From Cryphonectria parasitica EP155 (lineage: Eukaryota; Ascomycota; Sordariomycetes; Diaporthales; Cryphonectriaceae): 64,000 nucleotides of DNA. The translations under genes and the position numbers were made by a program. Below, in pieces: positions 33,735 to 45,201 of this stretch (the stretch's first letter is position 1; each line of letters begins with the position of its first letter). Location: positions 496,001-560,000 of the forward strand of contig NW_024468917.1 in the NCBI RefSeq assembly GCF_011745365.1. Reading direction: 5' to 3'. A model generated the notes under the pieces. The model was given only the letters and a program-made list of their open reading frames with translations, did not search any database and had not been told where the DNA came from.

Positions 33735-35417
33735 CGGGAAAATTGTTTTGCATCTTAAAGATCATAAACTGGGCGGCCCGAGATGGAGAACACGCCACTA
33801 TAGGAGATATGCGACTTGCGCACTATGATGCAGTAATTATAATCAGCTGCATCAGAAGTCGTCGCACAAAGAGTCAGGGCAGCCGGACGATTTACCAGGG
33901 CTGCTGAGGGAAGAGAATACACAGGCATCCTGTGCAGTAGTGCATGAACTTCATAGGGGGAGAGAAAAATATTCACAGCGCTTCAGGCGCGCAATCGCTT
34001 CTGGTACTGGTAAGAAGCGCTCAGAACTGACGGAAAAGGCATACTCCTCAATTGTTGTGAGAGACTACAGGCAACTTCAGGACATCAAGGTAGGGCCAAT
34101 ATACTGGTCTGACATCAAGAATATACGTTCAATCATCTTTATTCTAGATTCAAGAGTCTTCATCATGTGGCACTCGTAGAAAGACTTGTTATTTGATACA
34201 AACTTTGCAAATAATTACGATTGGCCATCTAGGCCTAGGCAAGGCTGTACACGCCCTAACCCTAAGCTCAGCAAATCGCAGGCTTTTCGCACTATCTAAG
34301 TCGCAAGGCTTCGAAACCAAACTACCACTCCAGAACAATTTCCTAACACAAGTAGACGATCGGGCAAATGTCTAAAAAGTCAAGTCGAATCGGGTTCATA
34401 CTTTGTTTCCCATCTGCACTCGTCTGCACGCTAGAGCATCGGCAGCAGCGAGAGTAGTGTTAGAGTCTCTGCAGCGCTGGTCGTAGTGCTAGGTCCAAGT
34501 TCGGGTTGTCTTCAAGGCGGCTTAGTGGCTCATTGCATAATACCTCTGCTGTACTATTATTTATTCGGGAAACCTACGTCGTACCATTTTTGTTCTCATC
34601 CTGTGCAGGCTCGGCCGTGAGGTTTGAGTCATAGTTTCTTGCAAGCCAGTATTTTTTTCTTTTTTCCCTCTCTTCTCAATGTGGGGCATCGCTACCAAAC
34701 CAGATTCTGGATAGATATTAATTATCGAGCACTGATTGAATAAGTATGGCGGGCATTGTCAGAGAGACAGGGGAGACAAACGGGGTTCAGGAGGGTTGTA
34801 GTTTGAGTCAATGGCATACTGGCAAGTTCAAATTAACTTGTATTCATACGTGCACAAAGTGCTTCTCAAGCAGGCAGGGACTGGCCAACACTGCGAAGAA
34901 CTGCTTGAGGGTCATGACAAGCGCCTTTACGGTGGCAGGTAAATAAACACACAGGCTCTCCCCTTCGTGCAGAGCGCATCGGACCATCAACCATCAAAGT
35001 TCCAGGGTTCCATGTATCTGTCGAGAGCGTCGTGAGGCCGTGCCGTTTGAGCCTTGCAAAGTAAATGAATAGTACCAAGCCCTCTATACTCGCAAGTCAA
35101 GGTAAATCAGGATAGGAATCTTGTGCCCGGATCATTCCTGATCAAGGCTAAATTTGTTCAGTGTGTTGAATACACATGAGAATGAATTGGATCGACCAAC
35201 GCCGAGCTTTTTGACCTTTCAGACCTAATATAATTTACGCCCTGTCTCCCATTTTACATGCCGCAGACTGGCCAATTTTTGATCAACATGAGTATACCGC
35301 CCAGTCCCCCCCTCCCAAAAGGGATGTCTTTCTTTTCTAGGACCGTTTCTCTCCTGTTCATTTTCCCACTCCTTCTTAGCTCTTGCCTGTTTCGTTCTTT
35401 CTACAACTTCCCTCTTC
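33735..35417. other. Intergenic region between convergent PHD and aconitase genes
   Basis: No gene is supported in 1.7 kb, which is long for a convergent pair. It includes two telomere-type CCCTAA units at 34254-34265. Small ORFs show no motif. A pyrimidine-rich segment (35290-35400) adjoins the aconitase stop codon and would lie in its 3' UTR. I looked for a tRNA cloverleaf and did not find one I could defend. Confidence 0.5.
34254..34265. repeat. Two interstitial telomere-type units (CCCTAA)2
   Basis: CCCTAACCCTAA is two exact copies of the common fungal telomere repeat, inside unique DNA far from any visible chromosome end. Two units can arise by chance; they may also be a site for TTAGGG-binding Myb proteins such as Tbf1. 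Confidence 0.6.
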
Positions 35418-38221
35418 TTATATACCCTTCGACAGCAGATTCAGGGCACTGCCCGCAAGAATGAAACCCGCCTGGTCGCGGCTAACGGCATGTTTTACAG
35501 GCACCTCAAAGGTCTCCCCGCTTCCGTTCTTGCGCACCCTCAGCCGAACCTCGCCCTGGCCCTTATTCAGCAGCATCTCGTACAGACCAATAGTGTCGAC
35601 CTCGTCCAGCGCGTCGATCCTGTCATAGTCGGCCTCATTCTCGAGAGTCAGTGGGACGACGCCCTGCTTCTTGAGGTTCGTCTCGTGGATGCGCGCGAAG
35701 CTCTTGCACACGATGATGCGGGCGCCTAGGTACCGTGGCTGCAGAGCAGCATGCTCACGGGCCGAGCCCTCACCGTAGTTGTGCTCGGCCAGGACAAGCC
35801 AGGGCCGCTGGGCCTCCTTCCACTTGCGCATGAGCTCTGGGATCGTGCTGCGCGACCCATCAAGATCGTACGCAGCGTTGACCTCGCCGGTCGCGGCGTT
35901 GACAGCCGTGTTGAGTGTGTTGGTGGCGATGTTGGGCAGGTGGCCCTTGTACTTGAGCCAAGGCCCCGCAGCCGAGATGGTGTCGGTCGTGCACTTGCCC
36001 TTGACCTTGACGAGCACACGGAGGCCGGTCAGGTCGGATGTTGGGAAAGGATCGAAGGGGTCCAGCAGAGCTAGACGCTGGGAGTCGGGAGAAATGGCCA
36101 CCTGGACACTAGCGTCAGGTTCCTGGCTCGCAACCTTGAAGGTCTCGTTGCCGAACTCGAAGGGGGTCTTGGGGTCCTCCACGCCCTTGGGCGCCGGGAA
36201 ACGGAAGTCCTTGCCATCGGGCGTCGGGAGCGTGTCCGTTATGGGATTGAACGTCGTCGACCCGGCGAAAGCCATAGCGGTCACGATCTCGGGGCTCGCG
36301 AGGAAGTTCATCGTCTCGAGGTTGCCGTCGTTGCGGCCACGGAAGTTGCGGTTATACGAGGTGAAGATGGCATTCGGCGTTCCCTTCTCGACGCCGTCGC
36401 GCCGCTTCCACTGCCCAATGCACGGCCCGCACGCATTCGAGAGCACGATGCCGCCTGCATCTGTAAAAGTATCGAGGACACCATCGCGCTCAAGAGTCGC
36501 CCGGATCTGCTCGCTACCAGGTGTGACGTAGAAGTCTGTGGCTGGCTTGAGTCCCGCTGCCTCTGCAGCCTTGACGATGCTCTCCACGCGCGTCATGTCT
36601 TCGTACGAGCTGTTTGTGCAGCTTCCTATTAATCCTGCCGAGACTTTCTCTGGCCAGTTCTCTTCCTGCACCGTCTTCTTGAACTGCGACAATGGTGTTG
36701 ACAGGTCGGGGGTGTGTGGTCCGTTGATGTGTGGTTCAAGCTCGGACAGGTTGATCTCGATCAGCTGGTCGTACTCGGCGCCCTCATCCGCCTTGAACCT
36801 GAAGTATGCGTCGTCCGAGTTGCCTACGCCAGGGAAGTTCTGGAAGATCTTGGCAGCGCTCGCCAGGTCCCCTCTCCTCGTGGCCTCCAGATATCGTGCT
36901 GAGGCTTCCGTGAACGGGAAAATCGACGTCGTCGCACCCACTTCGGCACCCTGTCAAACAATAACACAATTAGCTTGGAACCCTGCTCCAACAAAGTTCG
37001 AACAGGCTCTACAAACCATATTGCAGATAGTCGCCATGCCGGTAAGACTCAGGGTCTCGACACCAGGACCTATAATGTTAAGAATATTAGTGATGCTGTA
37101 TCTTATGATAAACATGCTTCAGTAGACAAGGGCAGAGGAGAAGGCAAGAAACACAGAGACGTGGGTAAAAGGCAGTCACGAGGAGACGTCGTCCTCATCA
37201 TGTTGCGGAAGGTGCGAAAGAGTACTTGCCACTGGTACATGTTAGCATCATGACTTCAAATGATAACTGTCAAGTTATAGAGGGAGGAAGGGGAACAGGG
37301 GAACAGTACAAGTATTCAATAACGAAACCCGTCCCGCCTCTCACGGTCAGCTTGCCGGCCAGGTGCAGGATCACGTCCTTCGGGGCAACCCAGTCGTTCA
37401 GCTTGCCCGTCAACCTGACACCCAGCACCTTCGGGGCCTTAAGCTCCCACGGAGCGCCGACGAGGGCCTCCACTGCGTCGGCACCACCGACACCGATAGC
37501 AATTGTGCATAGTCCACCGGCGTTGGGCGTGTGGCTGTCGGTGCCCAGCATCATAAGGCCCGGGCGGGCGTAGTTCTCGAGCACAGTCTGGTGGATGATA
37601 CCGGCGCCAGGAGGCCAAAAGTCGACGCCGTACTTCTTGCCAGCGCTCTCGAGGAAGTCAAAGACCTCGCGGTTGGCGCTCAGCCCTTCCTCCAGGTCCT
37701 TGTCGGCGCCGCGCTCGCCGACGATCAGGTGGTCACAGTGGATGGAGGCCGGGATCGCGGTCCGCGGCAGGTCGCACGCCATGAACTGCAGCAGGGCCAT
37801 CTGGGCGGAGGCGTCCTGCATGTTAACACGGTCCGGCTTGAGCTGCAGATTGGCGCGGCCGCGGATGTCGCGCCCGCCATTGGTGTTGGAGAGGAGGTTC
37901 TCTTCGGGCTTGTCGAGGTGGGAGTAGAGGATCTTCTCGGCCAGGGTGAGGCGCTGGGCCCCGAGAACCCGTCGCACCTCGGCATACTTGTTGTAGAGGG
38001 TCTCGTAGGTCGGCGGCAGCGCTGGTCCCGTCGAGAGGAGGCGGCGGGTGCTGCTTGGCAGAGGGCGGCGGATTTGGAGGGCGGCGCTCTGTCATGAAGG
38101 AGAAATATGGATTGTTAAGTATTTGGAAAGATAGAATCTTAGCGGGAGAGGAATTTGGTATTGGACGGAAACTTACCCTCACCAGCGCTCCCGAACGTCT
38201 CGCAGCATCAATTGACCTCAT
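35418..38221 (-). CDS. ACO2: Mitochondrial aconitate hydratase, Aco2/AcoB type
   Basis: Exons in transcript order are 38177-38221, 37310-38088, 37230-37231, 37017-37069 and 35418-36950, giving 803 residues. The N-terminus is a mitochondrial presequence (Arg- and Ser-rich, ending near RRLLSTGPALP). Family landmarks include [78 protein letters not shown] and NACGPCIGQW; the last two hold the three cysteines that bind the 4Fe-4S cluster. The swivel domain ends with HNYGEGSAREHAALQPRYLG. Aconitase interconverts citrate and isocitrate in the TCA cycle; the Aco2 branch in yeast acts as a homocitrate dehydratase for lysine. The branch assignment rests on overall resemblance and is less certain than the family. 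The 2-nt exon is needed to keep frame across EYF-GPGVE. The gene is transcribed toward the PHD gene. Confidence 0.9.
37230..37231 (-). other. Predicted 2-nt micro-exon of the aconitase gene
   Basis: The bases TG lie between a perfect branch-plus-acceptor (GCTAAC, then ACCAG) and GCAAGT, the classic GC-type donor. Inserting them turns TT...GT-CCT into TTT-GGT-CCT, restoring the invariant Phe-Gly-Pro-Gly-Val of aconitase. Flanking introns would be 78 nt (37232-37309) and 160 nt (37070-37229). Confidence 0.6.
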
Positions 38222-39114
38222 CTTTGGGCAAAGGATGCACCGATGTATCGAAGGTGACCGCTTCAAACGGCGCGATCGAGAAAAATCGATTTGTTTCCCC
38301 CCCAAGAAATGTCAAAAGAGTCAAGCTAAATCTAGGACCGATTGCGGAGCCGTGGCCCACCAGGTAACTTTGGTGACAGGGATCTCCTCCGCCAATCACC
38401 AAGTGAATCAATGTCAGCTTTTCCAAGTCTTAACGATACTTTGAGAGTATGGTCTACATGTCCTGTTGAGGACGTCCTCAACAGTATATGAATTGGTTCA
38501 TGAAACTCGTTGATTTTGTAACTAAAAGATGAATTCATATGCAGAGGCACTGAATTCGAGTCTCCATCACTGCGTATTACCATTTCAGGTGACCAGCGCA
38601 GATACAATAAGTAGCGAGGTACTGCTACTAAACCCCAAATGCTCAACGCACATGACTCTGGTCCAGTACCGATGATTCCTACGTAACATGATATATCGAA
38701 ACTTTCACCGCGTTTGCCAACCTTTCTATCTTTTTCTCTTCTTCCTGGTTTAAATAGCATCGTTGTATTGAAAAGGATATCTATCGAGTGATTTCGTGAC
38801 CGGTCGGTGGTAGAGTCGAGGGTGTCCTCGCCTCATGAAATGTAATGGACGAAGCCCCTGTCCTCCAATCTCAGTCCATCGAAAATTCAAAAACGGACAA
38901 GCCTAGCAGATAAAAGTATCCCGTAAAACAAGGAAGATCGATTGTTGGACGGCTGCATCGTTAGACCCTCCATTCCAGCAGCACAAAAGGGAAAAAAGGA
39001 GAAAAGGTCATCATTATCCCTCCTGACGCCGACCCCCTAATCACTCTGCTCGGCAAACACCGCGGCAGACAAGAACTGTAAAGAAGGTAGGTAGTGTGAA
39101 GACTAAATAGCTCC
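38222..39114. other. Aconitase promoter and 3' region of the FHA gene
   Basis: Both neighbours are on the minus strand, so this holds the aconitase promoter and the 3' UTR of the upstream FHA gene. Small ORFs at 38055-38444 and 38332-38760 overlap the aconitase first exon or lack motifs. No clear core promoter element was identified. Confidence 0.5.
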
Positions 39115-41578
39115 TTAGACAAACGTGGGGGCAGTGTAAATGAGTGACGTCAGAACCACAGCACCGACTGTGGCACCACCAAGTGCGGCATAACCAACCC
39201 GTTCGGCGAACTTCCTCATCCTCTTCGCCGGCCTCGCTTCCACTTGGCCAGTCTCTCCTGGGGTTGTAGGAGGGGAAGGAAGAGGAGATTGGAAAAGAGT
39301 TGGGCGCGGTGGGGGTGTGCGAGGCACTTCGTTGACCTGGGACTCGTTGATAGTCTCCGGCATCAGGGTACGTCGAGCCCAGGCAAGGTCGGCCTCACTC
39401 AGCTCGGATATCTCAGCCGCCTTCCGCTTCCCCTTGTTGTCTTTCTGCTTGCTCGCTTCATCCTCCTTATCCAGACCGTAATCCTGATGCAGGTCCCCCG
39501 ATATCGGGACAGTGTCCGCTTGGACGTCTTGGTTCGGGACGATCGATGGAGCGTCACTGGCCTGCTCGTTCCTTCGTAGTTTCAATAGATGTAGTTCGTA
39601 CGCGGAGGCAGGCTCAAAACCATATGGATCGTAATCAGCCCATGATGCAGCTGAGTTTCGATGGTTCGCCATGGAAGCTTCGCCACGTTCGTCCTCAACC
39701 GCGTGGTTGTGTGGGAGGGAGGGGGGCATCGGAATGCGTGCCAACGGCTGGGCCTCACTACCTGCTGATTTATCGACACAAGACGTCTCGCGATTGGACG
39801 TGGAGGATTGGATCATAGACACGGGAGAAGTAGGCTCAGGTGCTGAAGCTTGGTCCGTGATGCGGGCAATGGCCAGCTTGTTATGCTCCCTGGCTTCGAA
39901 GAAGATTGGCTTCCCGCTCTTCTGGCCCATGGTCGCGGCTGAAATGCCTTCATCAGATGCCTCGGCTCGGCCCTTCTCAACGAGACTGGAGAGTCCCTGA
40001 GGGTTGTTGCTGGCTACACCCGTACGGCGAGGGCCGTGGGGGAGAGCTGCATCAGACGGACTGGGAGCCCGAGGGCCGGCGCCGAGCATATCCACTTCAT
40101 GCGTGACCACTGGCGCCGTGATACCGCTGAAAGGCTCCGTCCTTGGGATGGAGTCCCATTCTCCGGGTGGGAACATCGTGTTCAGAGAAGGAAGACGGTG
40201 AACCGTAGAATCAGGGGCCTGGGAATAAAGTGGGTGGAGTGAGGATGGCTCACGAGGCTCTCCAGGATGTTCAGACAAGCGTGTCATGTCGGACGGCTCT
40301 ACAGCATTCATATCATCTGAATCTGTATCGTATAGAAAGACGCCTTCCGCTTCGTTCCCGGAAAGAGACGAGTGGTCGTCAGAATCGCCGTCTGTGAGCT
40401 CTCCTGCCGAATCTGGCGAGAACGTGTGCCTATAGGCCGATATGGCTTCTTCCACCCGGTGTTCAGAGATGTCGCTGAGATCGAGAGACTCTAGTGAGCC
40501 TTCCGCCTCAGAGCACATGATATCATCGTCTGAAAGAAGGATTGATTCCTCGTAGCTTTCCGAGCCGGCTCCGTGAGCAGATTCCGCATCAGAGATAAGA
40601 TCTATGGCCCCATCGACTTGAGGGATCGATGTCTGACGGATGTCGGAAGGCTCCGGGTGCGATACGTCCTTCTCGTTGTGATTGTTGGCCGGACCAACGC
40701 TACAGTTCGGCAGCGGCTCGTCCATAGACTCATCGAGAAGCTCATTGTCGTCGGTCGAACAGTCATCAGGGACTGTGAACACACGGTTGGGAGAGGTAGT
40801 AGGCCGATCACTTTGAGCAAAATGAGCACAACTGAACGCTATATGACAAAGAAGAGAATCTCAACTCACGCATCGATGAATGCCACTGAATTCACCTTCA
40901 TGGTAGCCGGCTGGAAGGTCCGCTCGTTGCGATATACAGGCACGCCGAAGAGGAGCTGGTCGTTAGCGCGCAGCGTCCTTTCGGAGCATATCTTGACGTT
41001 ATTCAGGTAAGTGCCGTGCATGGAGCTTGAGTCCCGAATTGTTATAGCCTACTGATGCGTTAATGAACGACCAGCGTTGCAGGAGTGTGAAGAACAGCTT
41101 GCCTTGTTGCGAAATTCGGCCTTGATCTCAGCGTGATGTCTGCTCATGACGGGAGAGTCGAACCAGCCGTTGTCAACAGCACACTGGATATCGAGGTAGG
41201 GACGATTACTAGACCGGCCGATCCTTACCAAAGGGCGGGACTTGGTCAGGACGATTCGTCTCTCTGGGAACGAGATATCGTTAGGAGTCACGATGGAGAG
41301 CCTGACGACGACTGTGACGAGAAGCAATTCAACATTAGCCCTTGATGGTTTGTGACTTGTGGATAGAAGCCAGAGAGCAGAGAGAAACCCGAGCTTAAAT
41401 CTGGCGTACACAGACAGGAGGGCGAGCAGACAAGGCAAACAAGGCGGGGAAAGGAGAGCTAAGCGGCTGTGCTGATGGGATGGATCGAGGAGACGGGCTG
41501 GCTGGGCTGGACTGGACTCAAGTAGTGGGGAGCTGCTCACCTCTGTCCTCCTCCTCCTCCATGCCTGTGTGATTCATG
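39115..41578 (-). CDS. FHA-domain protein with C-terminal membrane anchor
   Basis: Exons in transcript order are 41542-41578, 41103-41311, 40870-41048 and 39115-40810, giving 706 residues. The short first exon encodes MNHTGMEEEEDR. The second intron uses a GCAAGC donor, so it is a GC-AG intron, and its removal joins AEFRNK to AITIRDSSS exactly inside the FHA fold. The third junction is the least certain: acceptors at 40810 and 40831 both keep frame; I prefer the 59-nt intron. The FHA domain (about 13-140) shows the phosphothreonine-binding marks RIGRSS, SRHHAE and SSMHGTYLNN. Residues 150-640 are acidic and disordered. The last about 20 residues (VGAVVLTSLIYTAPTFV) form a single hydrophobic segment, so the protein may be tail-anchored in ER or nuclear membranes. 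The plan recalls SLMAP/PRO45 of STRIPAK, but the usual coiled coil is not evident, so orthology is open. Confidence 0.8.
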
Positions 41579-43866
41579 ACTGTTGGATGGTTCGAGGCCG
41601 CGCAGCTGGCATAGACCACACTGGGTCAGGTTGAAAGCGGGCGTGTTATAGCTTTAGGCCGGATGCAGGAACAGCGGCGGCACCAGAACGAGGCGAACAG
41701 GTGGACGGAGGATTTCGGGAGGGGCAATTAGAGCGCAGGGCGGCAGTTGATACCGTATCATGAAGTGGCTAAAGGTTTTGTTGAGATGATCGAGAAGGAG
41801 TGGTGGAGAAGGAAGTTCAAAGAAAACTGGCGAGAAAATGGAGGGATAGCCGCCAGCGGGTGGGTGTAAAGAAGATAAGGCGACGAGTGTGAAGCCTGGA
41901 AGTTCCAGGAGGTGGTGTATGCAGTCGATGTGGTTGACGAGTGCAAAGTGGGGTCAGGCTAGGGCAGGTTGCAGCTGTCTCTCCAGTTCCCTGCATCCCT
42001 GCCTACTTAGACTTCATGGTACAGTACTTTTTGGTGCTCAGCTTGAGGGGCCTGAGGGGGTAAGGAGTAAGTGGCCCAGGCAGCGAGCTGTACGAACTTA
42101 AAAGTGCATGACTTGGTTTGAGATGGATGGTCATACCCCCCAGCTGTAGCCCGTGTTGACAACTGTACCGTAGTACTACTGTATACAATAGTACTCAGGA
42201 TCATCGATGGCGGGCTTACTTGGGACTAGAAGGACCGAGAGCCTCGTTCTGATTCTTGCTTCTGCCTACAGCCTTCTGACTCTTCCCTCAAACTGCAATA
42301 CTACTAATATCATATATCTCGATGGGATTTCCCTTGAAGATGCCCATTCACGCTATTGCATCCCGGATCGCCGGTATGGGCGGGTTACTGTTTATATTAG
42401 ATAGTACAGCACTGTATCGTATGCTACTGGGAGGCTCTACTGAGACAGCAGCCACGGGAAGCAGAAATGCGGAGGGGATGGGAGCTGCTTCGCATAGTCG
42501 CCCCTAAGAAGCCTAGCAAGCAGTACAAAGCATTGTGCTATACATGAGCTGAGGTTGATCTCATTGCCAACTGAGGAAGGGTGTCTTATCAGTGGGCCAC
42601 GGCATGACTCCCGACTCACGGCCTGCTGACAGCCCCCTTCTATAATCCCTGAGGAGAATACCTAGGTAGTCCATCACCATTTGTTCTCCGTTTCTTCTTG
42701 CAAGCCTCAGCTGCACAGTTGTCATACGTGAACTCTCGGTAGCCCTTTTACCGTCTTGCGTGACCATTGCCTCAAGCAGATGAGAAGGAGGGGGAAGAGG
42801 CAGGGATGACGCTTTGGGTCTGGCAGCCTATTGTTGGCGGCGGGGTTGGCGGATAAGGCGGGGCAAGCTCAAGCAACCACTTTAACATGCGCACGTGCAC
42901 AGACCACTGGCGACCCACTGGAATCCGCCATTCAGTCAGGCATGCCGAGGGGTTTTGGCTAGGACATGATTACTACGAGTGCTACGGTAAGCTTGAGTAC
43001 CCAAGGTGGATCGAATCTTCACTCTGGCATTGGGAAGACTACCTCGTGCCCCGTAGTACAAGTCTGGCACCAAGAAAAGCTTACACAAGGAGCACGAAAG
43101 AAAGCAAGAAGAGAACCGCAAGGAACGAAGACGCATGTCAGAGAATACAGGAGAGAAGGCAAAATCCATACGAGACGGCGCAGTCAACATGCTGAATTAT
43201 CTGCACCGGCTGATTTATAGAGTAGTGCATGGTCGAGAAGATGTCAAAAGAGGGCAGGTGACAAGACAACTACTATAGTACAGCATGAGTACCATTGGAT
43301 GCCATTCCCTGGTGGTGGCGCATTGTAACTGGGCCGCGGACCAAATTGGGCAATGTCAGCAGGCTTGGGCTTTCTTCCGTACCCCTCCAAAGCAACACTA
43401 TCAGGCTACCCACCAGTCGCACTAGGTTACGGCGCCATGGTGTGTCCCTGCCTGGCGCACATTCCACAGATTTATGTTGATGTTGTTTTTTGAAGTCAAC
43501 TTCTCTCTCTTTTGCTTCAACTTACCCACTGCACTGACGAAAGCCACGAGCTGTCAAACCAAGAATCACCAACAACAGCTTTCCGCAAGCCCTCAATAGT
43601 ACCAGTCTACGACGGTCTGAATAATATATTCATCATCTCCATGGATTTTGTTCTGAATCCGATTTCGTCCACCAACTGCCTCTCCGTCTTTGCATCACAG
43701 CAACAACACAGACGCCTCGGTCATTCGCCGTATTTAGCATACACGATACAATCCTGATTCAGACTTTTCGAGCAGTCCACACCTTCACATCAAACGCCTG
43801 ATCACAGCAGGCAAGGCCGTACAAGCATACCACACCTAACACGTTGTTCGACGGTCGTCTTTTACT
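41579..43866. other. Divergent promoter region FHA gene / IFRD gene
   Basis: About 2.3 kb with no supported gene. ORFs of 60-102 codons occur but are isolated and without motifs. The last 400 bases become rich in C and A, typical of a leader, before the IFRD start. No named element was recognised. Confidence 0.5.
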
Positions 43867-45201
43867 ATGCACGACCTCCGCAAGAAAGCCCTCCTCGAGA
43901 GCGGCAAGACCATGTCCCGCAAGGCGCGCTCGCGACCCGATTCCAAGACCGGCACGCCCGTCACATCCCCTGGTCACTCGCCCCGTGGTTCGCGCAATGT
44001 CTCGCGCGCCGGCAGCCACTACGGCTCGGACGACTCCAACTCTGACGAGTCCGATCTTGAAGACACCATGACCATGAGCACCTTCTCTGGCTCCGACCCT
44101 GGCTCCGACGCCCCGGACGGCGCCAGCGGGCTGGTCTGGATGGAGAGGCTCCATGCGCGTGTGAGCCAGATCGTCGCGGGCGGCCGGAGTGGCGAGCGCA
44201 AGAAAATGAGCAACCAGGAGCGGGAGGACATGCTCAGATCATACCTTCACCTAGTCCGCCACTACTTCGCACAGTCAGAGATCCAGGACTCCATGGACGA
44301 CCTCGTCCTGGGACTCGTCCGCGCCGTCAAGTCCGGCGGCAGCCCGACAGAACGAGCCCTCGCCGTCAAGGCCCTCGCCGTCACTATCCTCACCAACCCG
44401 ACGGAAAGCGTGCTCGACCGCCACATTTCCGCGCTCACGTCGACAGTCGAACAAGATGACGAGAGCGAGGAGGTGAAGATAGCCGCACTCTATACCCTCG
44501 CCACAGCGGCCATGTACGGCGACGGCTCGATTCCGGCGGCAGAGGACATGCTACAGTACATGATCACGATCGTCGAGAGCGACGGCCACACAGCCGCCGC
44601 GCCAGACTCTGCGGGCATAGTTGTGGCCGCGCTCAAAAGTTGGGGGTTTATCGCAGCGCACCTCGAGGATCTGTCAGACCAGAGCGAGCAGGCAATGGAG
44701 GCGTTCGTGGAGCAGCTCGATAGCAACGACGCCTACGTACAGACGGCGTCGGGCACCAACATTGCGCTGCTGTTCGAGTCGGCGCGCGAGTTGGAGGAGG
44801 AGAGCGGCGAGAAGATGAATTTCCAGTATGACCCCAGGAGGCTCGCGCAGCAGATGCGAGACATCTCCCGGGATGCAAGGGGCATGTCGAAGCGCGACAA
44901 ACGGCACTTGAAGAGTGATTTTAGCAGTATCGCGACGGGTCTGGAACGGGGCAAGGGTCCAGGCTACTCGACCGCTGGGCGGCCGACGTCCAATCCGAAC
45001 AAGGGCGGATCGATGGTCAACAGCGCACATGGAGATGATCTCAACGAGTTCGGGTACAGGGAAACCATTTTTGTGGGCAAGCAAAAGGTCACGATCGATA
45101 GCTGGGCGCTCTCGGCCAAGATCGAACTCATGAGGATCGTCCTCGCAGGAGGCTTTCCTACACATCTGACTCACAACAAGACGATAAAAGAAATGCTTTG
45201 A
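43867..45201 (+). CDS. IFRD-family protein (interferon-related developmental regulator domain)
   Basis: Single exon, 444 residues. An N-terminal Arg- and Ser-rich tail (to about residue 85) precedes the alpha-helical IFRD domain (about 88-320), which begins around GLVWMERLHARVSQIVAGG and includes RSYLHLVRHYF, ALAVKALAVTILTNP and SEEVKIAALYTLATAAMYG. A conserved C-terminal block follows (RDKRHLKSDFSS, then FVGKQKVTIDSWALSAKIE). The length and order match animal IFRD1/2 and fungal homologues. Animal IFRD proteins act as transcriptional co-regulators and bind translationally inactive ribosomes; the role in filamentous fungi is not defined here. The start Met at 43867 is chosen because the upstream frame lacks an obvious extension. 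It is divergent from the FHA gene and has a 4-kb gap before the next gene. Confidence 0.88.
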   Translation: MHDLRKKALLESGKTMSRKARSRPDSKTGTPVTSPGHSPRGSRNVSRAGSHYGSDDSNSDESDLEDTMTMSTFSGSDPGSDAPDGASGLVWMERLHARVSQIVAGGRSGERKKMSNQEREDMLRSYLHLVRHYFAQSEIQDSMDDLVLGLVRAVKSGGSPTERALAVKALAVTILTNPTESVLDRHISALTSTVEQDDESEEVKIAALYTLATAAMYGDGSIPAAEDMLQYMITIVESDGHTAAAPDSAGIVVAALKSWGFIAAHLEDLSDQSEQAMEAFVEQLDSNDAYVQTASGTNIALLFESARELEEESGEKMNFQYDPRRLAQQMRDISRDARGMSKRDKRHLKSDFSSIATGLERGKGPGYSTAGRPTSNPNKGGSMVNSAHGDDLNEFGYRETIFVGKQKVTIDSWALSAKIELMRIVLAGGFPTHLTHNKTIKEML

